DNA of 64,000 bases from UBA10646 sp003456175 (GCA_031976225.1 DALYLQ010000004.1:1-64000), one strand, 5' to 3'; shown: positions 17,340 through 26,582, numbered from the stretch's first letter. A program made the numbers and translations. Notes: generated from the letters alone by a model not told the origin.

Positions 17340-18698
17340 TGTGGAAGAGAAGCCAATACTTAATTTTTTCAATTTCGCTTTTACTTTATTTTATGCAGGC
17401 GGAATTTGTATTTTTTCTATTACTAGAACTTATATACATTCTGTTTTTATTATATCGTTTCAAAATAGATATTTCTTCAGGATTTCCTTTGGGAATAATT
17501 GTAGCATCCGTTTTTATAATTGAAAATTGTCTAGCTCCTACATTAATTTATTTATGGGATCGAGAGAACGCTGTGACTGGAGCAATCTACTACTTGTTTG
17601 TACCTATTGAAGATTATTTACCCTTTGCTTTTTTAACAGCTCAAGTAATACTAATTGGATATGATCTGATAAAAGTACCCTCTAGCGAATGGATATATTT
17701 TATAAAAAATATTCATCAAAATATAGATATCAGAACTGTCTATTCCTTATTCGTAGTAGGAGGTATTGGTCTTTTATTGCAAACATTTAATATCAATGCT
17801 ATTTCTTTCGTCTCTTATACACTTTCGAACCTTTTTGTCTGTGGTCTCATCGGACTTGCCATTTATTATAAAAAAGTAAATAACATCTATTTGATTTTAG
17901 GACTAACACTACAGATTATTTCTTCTATTCGTACAGGTATGTTTGGTTCGCTTGTTGTATTTCTTTCATATGTTTCTATTATTGTATTACTAATACTTGT
18001 TTCGCAAAATAGAAAAATTAACTGGGGGCTTATTTTACTTGGTGGTTTTGTGGCTGTATTATTCATTGGTGTTTTACAAAATGTAAAATCAGACTACAGG
18101 GAGCAAACGTGGAGTGGGACAAAAGAGGCTGGTTCAGGATCTTTTTACGAATCAGTACGTAAGAATGTTAACAATGATGTTACGGATATTGAGTATTATA
18201 TGCCTGCTATCTACAGGCTGAATCAAGGTTATTTAGTATCAGCCACAATGATAAAAGTACCCTCAGAGCAACCCTATGTAATGGGCGAAACAATTATTAA
18301 TTCTATTGCTAACTCTCTTATACCTCGTTTTTTATATCCGACCAAAGAAGAAGCAGGTGGAAGAGAAAAAATAGCAAGATTCACGAACCTTACATTAGTT
18401 GGAAATACAAGTATGAATATTGGTCTACTTGGGGAGGCTTATGTTAATTTTGGTAAAGAAATTAGTATAATTTTTTTTCTTCTTTGGGGAGCGGTTTTAG
18501 CATTGGCTGAAAGAAAAATGTTAGTCTTTTCAAAAACAAATCCAGTTATAATACTTGTATTCCCCTTGTTTTTTCAGGTATTGCTCGGTACTGGTACAGA
18601 CTTTCTTTNNNNNNNNNNATGTAATTAATACAATTGTCAAATCAACATTGATTATTTTACTTCTTTTTACTTTTTTTAGAATAAAAGGTAAAATATGA
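17336..18698 (+). CDS. wzy: Wzy-like O-antigen polymerase, interrupted by assembly gap
   Basis: Polytopic inner-membrane protein with about 10-12 hydrophobic helices and a large periplasmic loop. The loop has 'QNVKSDYREQTWSGTKEAGS' (its R is in the usual position for Wzy loops) and 'PRFLYPTKEEAGGREKIAR'. By position it is the polymerase joining repeat units. Start ATG 17336 (ATGA overlap with the GT2 gene) is preferred over ATG 17315. The frame is clear to 18608, then ten N. After the gap the sequence again codes for a hydrophobic helix and basic tail ('STLIILLLFTFFRIKGKI') ending in TGA 18696-18698, in ATGA overlap with the next gene. The two parts are out of phase by one base, so the real gap length should be a multiple of three rather than ten. 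Confidence 0.7.
18609..18618. other. Assembly gap (10 N)
   Basis: Ten consecutive N inside the wzy-like gene. The reading frames on either side disagree by one base, so the length is a placeholder or slightly wrong. Confidence 0.99.
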
Positions 18699-19804
18699 CA
18701 TTTTTTTACGATTACTTCCCTCCAGCTTATAAAGCCGGTGGTCCTATTCAATCACTTTGGAATCTTAGCCATTTTCTAAAGGATGCCGTACCTATCAAAG
18801 TCGTCACAACTGCAACAGATCATGATGGTAGTAGTTTACAAGTACCCACTAATGATTGGACAAGTGTTCTGTCGAATGTATCTGTTTTTTATGCAGCAGG
18901 TTTAAATCTGCTGCGTTGGGTGCAGTTTTTAAGGCGTTTAAAGTCCGGTTGCCTATACATTAATGGCATGTATTCGTTTAGATATAATTTGCTTCCTCTG
19001 GTATTTTGTAAAGCAAATCGAATAGTTATTGCACCTAGAGGGATGTTAGATAAAGGGTCATTATCAACAAAGTCATTCAAAAAAAAATTATACCTCCACA
19101 CTTTACGTTTTTTAGGAGTCTATCGAGGCTGTATTTTTCATGCTTCAAGTGAAGCAGAAGTAGAAGGCATTCGATCTTTTTTAGGATCTAAACATGCTGT
19201 AAAGGTTGTCTCTAATGTACCTAAGATATTAAGTTTTCGAACAATGCCAACTAAATCCGAATGTTTAAATTTGGTAACAGTTGCATTGATAAGTCCTATG
19301 AAAAATCATGCTTTAGTATTAGAAGCTTTATGCAGTGTTAACTACCCAATTAAATATCATATTTATGGTCCAATAAAAGATAGAGATTATTGGAATGCTT
19401 GTAAAGCTATAGTTAAACGCTTACCCCAACATATTAAAGTTGAGTATCATGGCGATATACAGCCTGAGTTGGTAGCTGATGTTATAAGTCAATGTCATGT
19501 GTACATACAACCAAGTCAAAGTGAAAATTTTGGTCACTCTTTATTTGAAGCCTTGAGTTTAGGTAGGCCGGTAATTACTAGCCATAATACCCCTTGGAAT
19601 AATTTACTAACTAACAAGTCTGGTATTAATGTCACTAACCACGATACTTCTGATTTGATTAAAGCTATTTGCCATTTTGCTATTGTGTCGCAACGGGAGT
19701 TAGCTGATTGGGGTAAAGCCGCAAGAACTTATGCTGAAGCCCAAATTGATTTGAAAAATTTAAAGGAGCAGTATTTAGATTTATTTGGTGTACCCTGTGT
19801 TTAA
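18695..19804 (+). CDS. GT4-family glycosyltransferase
   Basis: 369-aa GT-B glycosyltransferase. It begins 'MTFFYDYFPPAYKAGGPIQS', the D-Y-F-x-P-x-Y-K-A-G-G-P entry loop of a well-populated GT4 subgroup; the usual two or three residues of the first strand are shortened. 'IAPRGMLDKGSL' and 'FHASSEAEVEGIRSFLG' are conserved in that subgroup. The donor domain has 'LVTVALISPMKNHALVLEAL', 'HGDIQPELVADVISQCHVYI' and 'SQSENFGHSLFEALSLGRPV', with the E-x7-E pair. The start ATG overlaps the wzy-like stop by ATGA. It is the last gene of the AT-rich part of the locus. Acceptor unknown. Confidence 0.85.
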   Translation: MTFFYDYFPPAYKAGGPIQSLWNLSHFLKDAVPIKVVTTATDHDGSSLQVPTNDWTSVLSNVSVFYAAGLNLLRWVQFLRRLKSGCLYINGMYSFRYNLLPLVFCKANRIVIAPRGMLDKGSLSTKSFKKKLYLHTLRFLGVYRGCIFHASSEAEVEGIRSFLGSKHAVKVVSNVPKILSFRTMPTKSECLNLVTVALISPMKNHALVLEALCSVNYPIKYHIYGPIKDRDYWNACKAIVKRLPQHIKVEYHGDIQPELVADVISQCHVYIQPSQSENFGHSLFEALSLGRPVITSHNTPWNNLLTNKSGINVTNHDTSDLIKAICHFAIVSQRELADWGKAARTYAEAQIDLKNLKEQYLDLFGVPCV

Positions 19805-19830
19805 AGACTTTTGAATAGAGCATTCATTAT

Positions 19831-19848
19831 GATAATAGTAGTATTATC
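19831..19848. repeat. AT-rich inverted repeat between polysaccharide genes
   Basis: A 7-bp perfect stem (GATAATA / TATTATC) with a GTAG loop, 27 bp after the GT4 stop codon. It is too AT-rich for a strong terminator; it could be an operator or chance. Confidence 0.3.
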
Positions 19849-19900
19849 AAATTAGCAAAAGCCAGTTTCAGAATATAGTAATTATAACTACTCATAAATA

Positions 19901-21628
19901 ATGATCATCCTAGGAATCAACGCATATCACGCCGATTCATCGGCAGCCATTTTTGTAGATGGAAAAATGATTGCAGCAGCAGAAGAAGAACGCTTTACAC
20001 GGGTTAAACATTGGGCAGGTTTTCCTGCAAAAGCAATTCAGTTCTGTTTAGATACTGCCGGCGTAACTTTAGAGCAAGTTCAACACATTGCTATCGGTCG
20101 CGATCCAAATGCTAAAACAAAAGAAAAACTCATGTTTTTGGCTCAAAAGCCAATTGCAAGTATAGGTTTCGTGAAAGACCGTTTTTTCAATCAAAAAAAA
20201 GTTACTAGCCTAGAAGACGAGTTTGCACAACATTTTAATGTTGCTGCTGCAAGCATCAAATCCAAAATTCATCAAGTCGAACACCATCGAAGCCACTTAG
20301 CATCAGCCTTTTTCGCATCACCTTTTGAAGAAGCGGCACTGCTTAGTATCGATGGCTCAGGCGATTTTTCAACGGCCATGATTGGCATTGGTCGTGGTAA
20401 TCAAATGGAAGTACTCGATTCAATCGATTTCCCACATTCACTAGGTATTTTCTATACCGCTTTCACGCAACTGTTAGGCTTTCCACATTATGGTGATGAA
20501 TATAAGGTCATGGGCTTAGCACCTTATGGCCAATCAACCTACTACAAAGAAGTCAAAAGCTTGATAGAATTTACCAACGATGGCTTGTTTAAACTCGATC
20601 TAAGCTATTTTAGAGATGCTCATAAAGGTTTTGTTACCTATGCCGATGATAACATTCCAACCGTTCCTAGTTTGTTCGGAGAAAAAATGGAGGCTTTGTT
20701 TGGCAAGCAGCGAACTAAAGAAGAGCCTCTAACACAACATCATAAGAACATAGCAGCAAGTGTACAGCGTGTTACGGAAGATTGCATTTTTCATATACTA
20801 CAATTCTTGCACCAAAAAACCGGCCTGAAGCAAGTGTGTATTGCTGGTGGCGTAGCACAAAACAGCGTTGCTAATGGCAAAATCACCCGCAATACACCAT
20901 TTACGCAAGTGTACATACCTAGTGCGGGTCACGATGCTGGTATTTCCATGGGGGCAGCCCTGTATGTGCAACATCAAAAGCAGCAACTAGAGCGTCAGCC
21001 AGTCATTTACAGTGCTTATACAGGCAGCCGTTTTACCAATGAAGAAATTGCAGCCTACCTTACGGTAAAAGGAATCGCATTTAAGCAATACAGCGAAGCC
21101 GAACTGTACGATAAAGTGGCAGATAGAATCATCAATGCTGGAGTTATTGGATGGTTTAATGGACCAGCAGAATTTGGTCCAAGAGCACTTGGTGCCCGTT
21201 CTATCTTAGCAGACCCTCGCCGTGCCGATGCCAAAGATTTGCTGAATGCTAAAATTAAACGCCGCGAAAGCTTTCGCCCCTTTGCACCAAGTATCTTGAA
21301 AGAATATGTTGATGAATATTTTGAAGTGAACGATGTTGTTCCTTTCATGGAAAAAGTGTTCCCCATTCGTGCAGCAAAGCAAGCAAGCATTCCTGCCGTT
21401 ACACACGTAGATGGCACAGGTCGCTTACAGTCGGTAGATGCCACAGTTTCACCACGCTATTACAAACTAATTGATACTTTCAGAGAAAAAACCGGTGTTC
21501 CTATTTTACTTAATACCTCTTTTAACGAAAATGAGCCTATTGTTAATACGCCAGAAGAAGCCCTTAATTGCTTTTTGCGTACACAAATGGATATGTTAGT
21601 GCTTGAAAACATCATCATTGAACGATAA
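19901..21628 (+). CDS. NodU/CmcH-type carbamoyltransferase
   Basis: 575-aa O-carbamoyltransferase. The family makes carbamoyl-adenylate from carbamoyl phosphate and ATP (N-terminal Kae1/YrdC-like chemistry) and transfers the carbamoyl group to a sugar or small molecule. N-terminal 'ILGINAYHADSSAAIFVDGK' is the ASKHA phosphate loop. 'VEHHRSHLASAFFASPFEEA' holds the metal-binding His pair; 'LLSIDGSGDFS', 'CIAGGVAQNSVANGKI' and 'HDAGISMGAAL' complete the nucleotide site. The C-terminal domain has 'GPAEFGPRALGARSILADPR' and 'NTSFNENEPIV'. It lies beside the glycan locus, so carbamoylation of a surface sugar is plausible. GC content is closer to the chromosome on the right, and it carries one copy of the dispersed repeat. 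Confidence 0.9.
   Translation: MIILGINAYHADSSAAIFVDGKMIAAAEEERFTRVKHWAGFPAKAIQFCLDTAGVTLEQVQHIAIGRDPNAKTKEKLMFLAQKPIASIGFVKDRFFNQKKVTSLEDEFAQHFNVAAASIKSKIHQVEHHRSHLASAFFASPFEEAALLSIDGSGDFSTAMIGIGRGNQMEVLDSIDFPHSLGIFYTAFTQLLGFPHYGDEYKVMGLAPYGQSTYYKEVKSLIEFTNDGLFKLDLSYFRDAHKGFVTYADDNIPTVPSLFGEKMEALFGKQRTKEEPLTQHHKNIAASVQRVTEDCIFHILQFLHQKTGLKQVCIAGGVAQNSVANGKITRNTPFTQVYIPSAGHDAGISMGAALYVQHQKQQLERQPVIYSAYTGSRFTNEEIAAYLTVKGIAFKQYSEAELYDKVADRIINAGVIGWFNGPAEFGPRALGARSILADPRRADAKDLLNAKIKRRESFRPFAPSILKEYVDEYFEVNDVVPFMEKVFPIRAAKQASIPAVTHVDGTGRLQSVDATVSPRYYKLIDTFREKTGVPILLNTSFNENEPIVNTPEEALNCFLRTQMDMLVLENIIIER
21058..21071 (-). repeat. Dispersed 14-mer CATTTRCCGYAAGG, copy 1
   Basis: One mismatch (CTTTTACCGTAAGG on the - strand). 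Inside the carbamoyltransferase gene, read as L-T-V-K. Leftmost copy in the window. Confidence 0.7.
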
Positions 21629-21731
21629 AAAAATCAATCCTAACTTTTTGTAAGTTTAAAATCCGATTTAATTAAACAACTTTGTATTAATGCTATATTA
21701 AGGCTTATTTTCATTTCCTGTTTATCTCTTT

Positions 21732-22655
21732 ATGCGTATTTCAATTATCACCATCACCTATAACAGTGCTAAAACACTCCGCGATACTTTAGAGAGTGTT
21801 GCCTACCAAGATTATGGTGATATTGAACATATAGTAGTCGACGGTGGCTCCTCCGACGATACGCTAGCCATTGTTCAACAGTATCCACACATTGAAAAGT
21901 GCCTAGTAGGTAGAGATAAAGGTATCTACGATGCCTTAAATAAAGGCATTAATGCAGCTACTGGCGATTATATTGGCATCTTACACAGCGACGACTTTTA
22001 TGCCGATGATGCTGTTATCAGTCGCGTAGTTCGCCATTTACAGCGCACACAAACCGATGCCCTCTATGCCGATTTAGATTATGTGTACCATTACGATGTT
22101 AATGTAGTAGTACGTGCATGGCGAAGTGGTAATTTTGATAGGCATAAATTCTATTTCGGTTGGATGCCGCCACACCCCACCTTTTTCCTTAAAAAATCTG
22201 TTTACGAACAATTAGGTGGCTATAGTTTAGAGTTAAAGTCTGCTGCCGATTACGAACTCATGCTCAGGGTACTCTTCAAATACGATACTTCTGTTGCTTA
22301 TCTCCCATCTGTTATCATTAAAATGAGAACAGGCGGCATGAGCAATCGTAACATTCAAAATCGTATTAAAGCCAATTTAGAAGATCGTAAAGCGTGGACG
22401 ATGAACGGGTTAGAACCCTATTTTTTCACTAGTTGGCTGAAACCATTTTCTAAGCTTCGTCAGTTTGTATTGCGTTATTTCTTCTACCGATTACTCACTT
22501 GGCGCTCTCGATACAACCAAAAGCGAGGTAAGTTGTTGATACCAGAACATCAATTGCAAGCATTTCCTTCGAAAGTTGTTTTTATTGGAGATGCAGCTAA
22601 CCAATCGCAAAACACCAAAAACAATAATCTTGTTTCAGTTTCTGAAGCGCAGTAA
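21732..22655 (+). CDS. GT2-family glycosyltransferase (WcaA-like)
   Basis: 307-aa GT-A glycosyltransferase. The N-terminus 'ISIITITYNSAKTLRDTLES' and 'HIVVDGGSSDDTL' bind the nucleotide. 'RDKGIYDALNKGINAATGDY' with 'IGILHSDDFY' holds the DD metal site (about residue 95). 'WMPPHPTFFLKKSVYEQLGG' and 'SAADYELMLRVL' are typical of colanic-acid and capsule GT2 enzymes. The C-terminal 60 residues are basic, with an amphipathic stretch. The last 26 bp overlap the probable start of the CpsB-like phosphatase gene in another frame. Substrate unknown. Confidence 0.87.
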   Translation: MRISIITITYNSAKTLRDTLESVAYQDYGDIEHIVVDGGSSDDTLAIVQQYPHIEKCLVGRDKGIYDALNKGINAATGDYIGILHSDDFYADDAVISRVVRHLQRTQTDALYADLDYVYHYDVNVVVRAWRSGNFDRHKFYFGWMPPHPTFFLKKSVYEQLGGYSLELKSAADYELMLRVLFKYDTSVAYLPSVIIKMRTGGMSNRNIQNRIKANLEDRKAWTMNGLEPYFFTSWLKPFSKLRQFVLRYFFYRLLTWRSRYNQKRGKLLIPEHQLQAFPSKVVFIGDAANQSQNTKNNNLVSVSEAQ

Positions 22656-23379
22656 AGTAAGTTATGCAGCAATAGCCTCCTTACTTAAAATCGATATGCA
22701 CAATCATCTATTACCAGGTATTGATGATGGTGCAGAAAACGTAGCTACCAGTCAATCATTAGCACAAAGCCTTCAAGCGTTAGGATACACACATACCATT
22801 TGCACGCCACACATCATGAGTGGTATGTATAACAATAATCGCACCACTATTTTGGAGGCCAAACAGCAATTAGATAGTGTCGAAAATTATCCAATTACAA
22901 TTGTAAATACAGCCGCCGAGTATATGCTCGATGAGGCTTTTTTGCAGCAGCTCGAAGCGTCAGACCCTCTACTAACCTTATATCAAAATAATATTTTAGT
23001 AGAGTTTAGCTATGTAGCCGCACCCATCATGTATCAAGATGTTTTCTTTCAAATACAATTAAAAGGCTACCGTCCGGTATTGGCGCATCCCGAACGTTAC
23101 AGCTACTTTGCGAGCAATTTGCAAAACTACGAGGGGTTAAAAGCCATGGGTTGCATGCTACAACTCAATGCACTCTCGTTAGGTGGTTACTATGGCAAAA
23201 CAGCACAAAATATTGCCATACACTTACTTAGCGAACGTTTAGTGAGTTATATTGGTACCGATACACATGCCCAACGTCACGTTCAAGCCTTGCAACAAAT
23301 GAAAATAGATAGCAAAATATTTGAGCTCATTCAACAGCAACCGCTGCTGCATCAACAGATGTTAGCGGTATTCCAATAA
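22630..23379 (+). CDS. CpsB/YwqE-type PHP protein-tyrosine phosphatase
   Basis: 249-aa metal-dependent phosphatase of the PHP superfamily. In capsule systems these dephosphorylate the Wzc/CpsD tyrosine kinase that controls chain export. Metal ligands: 'DMHNHLLPGIDDGA' (HxH near residue 24), 'CTPHIMSG', 'LAHPERYSYF' and the C-terminal 'IGTDTHAQRH'. TTG 22630 is chosen because it yields 'MFQFLKRSK', resembling the short basic N-terminus of Bacteroidota homologues; upstream ATGs at 22576 and 22591 would overlap the GT2 gene much further. A strong terminator follows at 23409. No partner kinase is visible in the window. Confidence 0.82.
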   Translation: MFQFLKRSKVSYAAIASLLKIDMHNHLLPGIDDGAENVATSQSLAQSLQALGYTHTICTPHIMSGMYNNNRTTILEAKQQLDSVENYPITIVNTAAEYMLDEAFLQQLEASDPLLTLYQNNILVEFSYVAAPIMYQDVFFQIQLKGYRPVLAHPERYSYFASNLQNYEGLKAMGCMLQLNALSLGGYYGKTAQNIAIHLLSERLVSYIGTDTHAQRHVQALQQMKIDSKIFELIQQQPLLHQQMLAVFQ

Positions 23380-23381
23380 TA

Positions 23382-23395
23382 CATTTACGCAAGTA
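23382..23395 (+). repeat. CATTTACGTAAGTA variant motif, copy B1
   Basis: Reads CATTTACGCAAGTA (one mismatch), 3 bp after the phosphatase stop codon. Confidence 0.5.
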
Positions 23396-23408
23396 GTATA
23401 TCTATATC

Positions 23409-23434
23409 AAAAGGTCGCTTCGGCGGCCTTTTTT
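23409..23434 (+). terminator. Rho-independent terminator after the CpsB-like gene
   Basis: 10-bp stem AAAAGGTCGC / GCGGCCTTTT (one G-T wobble) with a TTCG tetraloop, followed by further T residues. Ends the glycan-locus transcript. Confidence 0.85.
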
Positions 23435-23511
23435 ATTGCCTGTATCATTTACTTTACCGAAATACAAAGTAGTGTACCGTATGTTTCGTAGTACTGTCTT
23501 ACTTTTAAGCC

Positions 23512-23543
23512 CATTTATGTAAGTAATAACCTTACGGTAAATG
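23512..23543. repeat. Inverted pair of dispersed motifs forming a hairpin (copies B2 and 2)
   Basis: CATTTATGTAAGTA (23512-23525, + strand) faces an exact copy of CATTTRCCGYAAGG on the - strand (23530-23543). The arms CATTTATGTAAG and CTTACGGTAAATG pair along about 12 bp with one bulged or mismatched base and a loop of about 7 nt. It lies 34 bp before the peptidase start and could act in its promoter or leader. The ATG at 23541 is part of the motif. Confidence 0.65.
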
Positions 23544-23576
23544 ATTACGCACTTTATACGTTTAAAACCCCGCTAT

Positions 23577-26423
23577 ATGATGAAGAAATCGTGGCTGTTA
23601 GGAGCAGGATTGCTATTGGCATCGGCCTCACTAATGGCACAAGCAAAGCTGGTTGAAAAAGTTACTAAAAAGCCTAACAGTATTACCATACCATACGAAA
23701 AGTATGTACTACCCAATGGCTTAACCATTGTAGTACACGAAGATCACAGCGATCCGGTAGTGCATGTAGATGTTACGTATCATGTGGGCAGCGCCCGCGA
23801 AGAAATTGGAAAAAGTGGTTTTGCACACTTCTTTGAACACATGATGTTTCAAGGCAGCGATAACGTAGCCGACGAGCAGCATTTTAAAATTGTAACCGAA
23901 GCAGGTGGAACGTTAAACGGTACTACCAACCGCGATAGAACCAATTATTTTGAAACAGTACCCAGCAATCAACTCGAAAAAATGCTGTGGTTAGAGGCCG
24001 ATAGAATGGGCTTCTTGCTCGATGCTGTAACCCAACAAAAATTTGAAGTACAAAGAGCTACGGTTAAAAATGAACGTGGCCAGAATTACGATAACCGTCC
24101 ATACGGCTTAGTGCAAGAAGTAGGAGCTCGTACAATGTATCCCTACGGCCATCCGTATAGTTGGCTTACAATTGGGTATGTAGAAGATTTAAATCGTGTA
24201 AATGTTAACGACCTAAAAAACTTCTTTCTTCGTTGGTATGGCCCTAATAACGCCACGGTAACTGTAGGTGGTGATGTTAAAACTGCCGATGTAGTGAAAT
24301 TGGTAGAAAAATACTTTGGTAGTATTCCTAAAGGTCCTGAGGTAACACCCGTGAAAGTACCCGCAGTGAATCTCGATAAAGATCGCTATGTGAGCTACAC
24401 CGATAATTATGCTCGCTTACCATTATTGGCTATTGGCTTTCCTACGGTACCCAACTATCATCCCGATCAAGGAGCATTGGCTTGCTTGGCTCAAATTTTA
24501 GGCCAGGGACGTAATTCGGTATTGTACCAGCAACTTACCAAAAAGCAGTTAGCACTTCAGGCGAGTGCAAGCAGTAGCTTAAGCGAATTAGCAGGAGAGT
24601 TTCAATTTACTTTCGTGCCTTACATGGGTAAGTCGCTTGCCGATATGGAAAAACTATGGCGTGCAGCCCTCGATTCTTTTGAAGCTCGTGGCGTTACCGA
24701 CGAAGATATTGCCAAGTTTAAAGGTGGTATTGAAAGCCAATACATTAATGGCTTGCAAAGTGTACAAGGTAAGGTGAGCCAGCTGGCTGCCTTTCAAACA
24801 TTTACAGGCAACCCCAATCAAATAGAAAAGCTGTTAGCCAATTATATCACTATAACAAAGGCCGATGTACTTCGTGTGTACAACACCTACATTAAAGGTA
24901 AGCACAGTGTGTTTGTAAGCGTTTTACCGAAAGGTCAGGAAAAATTAGTTGCAGCAGCCGATAACTATAACATCGATAGTACGCAGTATAAGGCGCCAGA
25001 TTATGGCTACAACAAATTGAAATATGTTAAAGCGAAAGACAATTTCGATCGTAGTAAGATACCTGGTAATGGCCCCAATCCTGTAGTAAAAGTACCTGCC
25101 TACTGGCGTAAAACACTAGCTAATAAGGTACAGGTAATTGGTGCAGCATCGAACGAGGTACCTACTGTCACTATTACTGTAACCATTCCTGGCGGCCACC
25201 GTATGCAAGCCAATCAAAAAGATAAACTTGGCTTGGCTGGTATGTTCGCCGATATGATGAATGAAGACACTAAAAACTATACTGCCGAACAAATGACTGC
25301 CGAATTGCAAAAAATAGGTAGTAGCGTTAGTGTTGGTAGTAGTTTAGATGGCATTACATTCAGAGTACAAACCCTCAAGAAAAATCTTGATAAAACACTT
25401 GCCTTGCTTGAAGAACGTATGCTTCGTCCCAACTTTACCGACGATGCTTTCAAACGCAATCAACGTCAGCAGCTCGAGGGTTTGCGTCAACAAAAAACAC
25501 AGCCTGCAGCTATTGCTAGCAGTATAGCTCCAAAATTGTATTATGGTGCTAGTAATATCATGGCACTCAGTGAAGATGGTACCGAAACCACCATCAAAAA
25601 TATTAGCCTTGCCGATATTCAAGCTTACTACGATCAGAACATGAGTATCACCGATGCAAAAGTGGTAATTGTAGGCGATGTGAATGAAGCCGAAGTGTTA
25701 CCTAAGTTGGCTTTTTTAAACAAAATGCCTGCTAAAAAACTTGCACTTCCAGCTATTAGTAGCAAGCCTGAAAATCCGATGGATAATGGCGTTATCTATA
25801 TTGTAGATGTTCCTAAAGCAGCTCAAACAGAGTTTCGTGTAGGCTATGCAACCAACTTGCCATACGATGCTACTAGCGAATTTTATAAAGTTGGTCTCAT
25901 GAACTACGCTTTAGGAGGCGCTTTCAACAGTCGTGTTAATCTTAATCTACGTGAAGATAAAGGCTGGACTTACGGCGCTCGTTGTGGTTTCGATGCCGAC
26001 CAATATGGCGGACAGTTTCAGTTTAGCAGTGGCATAAAAGCCAATGCTACCGATAGCGCTTTGGTAGAACTATTAAAAGAGTTCAGCAACTATGCTACAA
26101 GTGGTATACGTGCCGATGAAGTAAGCTTTATGAAAAATGCCATTGGCCAACGCGATGCTTTGCGTTACGAAACAGGCATTCAAAAGGCAGGCTTTATTAG
26201 CCGCATTTTAGAATACAACTTACCAGCCAATTTTATAGATGAGCAAAATAAAATTTTAGCCAACATTACAGCTGCCGATATCAATGCGTTGGCTAAAAAG
26301 TATATCGACATCAACAAAATGTACATATTGTTGGTAGGCGATAAGGCTAAAATATTGCCAGGCCTAGAAAAGTTAGGTAAGAAGGTGGTTGAACTCGATG
26401 CCGACGGTAATATAAAGCCATAA
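23577..26423 (+). CDS. Exported M16-family zinc metallopeptidase (two-domain)
   Basis: 948-aa pitrilysin-type peptidase. The N-terminal signal peptide is MMKKSWLLGAGLLLASASLM, with cleavage probably after MAQA, so the enzyme is periplasmic or outer-membrane associated. The first M16 domain has the inverted zinc motif HFFEH in 'GFAHFFEHMMFQGSD' (about residue 75), with the downstream Glu in 'VKNERGQNYDNRPYG'. The second half (from about residue 500) repeats the fold without the zinc motif: 'LAGMFADMMNEDTKNYTAEQ' and 'YALGGAFNSRVNLNLREDKG', the R-Y-type substrate-clamp region. ATG 23577 or 23580 is chosen; ATG 23541 would put 12 residues before the signal peptide and overlap the repeat hairpin. 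Role: general peptide degradation in the cell envelope. Confidence 0.9.
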   Translation: MMKKSWLLGAGLLLASASLMAQAKLVEKVTKKPNSITIPYEKYVLPNGLTIVVHEDHSDPVVHVDVTYHVGSAREEIGKSGFAHFFEHMMFQGSDNVADEQHFKIVTEAGGTLNGTTNRDRTNYFETVPSNQLEKMLWLEADRMGFLLDAVTQQKFEVQRATVKNERGQNYDNRPYGLVQEVGARTMYPYGHPYSWLTIGYVEDLNRVNVNDLKNFFLRWYGPNNATVTVGGDVKTADVVKLVEKYFGSIPKGPEVTPVKVPAVNLDKDRYVSYTDNYARLPLLAIGFPTVPNYHPDQGALACLAQILGQGRNSVLYQQLTKKQLALQASASSSLSELAGEFQFTFVPYMGKSLADMEKLWRAALDSFEARGVTDEDIAKFKGGIESQYINGLQSVQGKVSQLAAFQTFTGNPNQIEKLLANYITITKADVLRVYNTYIKGKHSVFVSVLPKGQEKLVAAADNYNIDSTQYKAPDYGYNKLKYVKAKDNFDRSKIPGNGPNPVVKVPAYWRKTLANKVQVIGAASNEVPTVTITVTIPGGHRMQANQKDKLGLAGMFADMMNEDTKNYTAEQMTAELQKIGSSVSVGSSLDGITFRVQTLKKNLDKTLALLEERMLRPNFTDDAFKRNQRQQLEGLRQQKTQPAAIASSIAPKLYYGASNIMALSEDGTETTIKNISLADIQAYYDQNMSITDAKVVIVGDVNEAEVLPKLAFLNKMPAKKLALPAISSKPENPMDNGVIYIVDVPKAAQTEFRVGYATNLPYDATSEFYKVGLMNYALGGAFNSRVNLNLREDKGWTYGARCGFDADQYGGQFQFSSGIKANATDSALVELLKEFSNYATSGIRADEVSFMKNAIGQRDALRYETGIQKAGFISRILEYNLPANFIDEQNKILANITAADINALAKKYIDINKMYILLVGDKAKILPGLEKLGKKVVELDADGNIKP

Positions 26424-26425
26424 TA

Positions 26426-26439
26426 CCTTACGGTAAATG
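26426..26439 (-). repeat. Dispersed 14-mer, copy 3
   Basis: Exact match, 2 bp after the M16 peptidase stop codon. Confidence 0.85.
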
Positions 26440-26489
26440 AATCCTGCGAATGGCGGGTTGTTATCCATAATAATGCTACGCATTCAAAC

Positions 26490-26526
26490 AAAAGAGATGG
26501 GGCGCCGAAGGCGCCCCATCTCTTTT
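26490..26526. terminator. Perfect 17-bp hairpin, bidirectional terminator type
   Basis: Arms 26490-26506 and 26510-26526 (A4-G-A-G-ATGGGGCGCC) are perfectly complementary around a GAA loop. A-run at the 5' side and T-run at the 3' side allow termination in both directions. Shares the ATGGGGC core with the hairpins at 34443 and 37993. Confidence 0.85.
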
Positions 26527-26582
26527 GTTACTAGTTGGGCATTCTCGAAACAAGCAATAGTACCTGCAGCTAGTAGCAGTAG

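Noticed and set aside
21055..21444. 129-codon minus-strand frame in the carbamoyltransferase gene
   Set aside because: Overlaps conserved catalytic-domain codons on the other strand; no recognisable protein.
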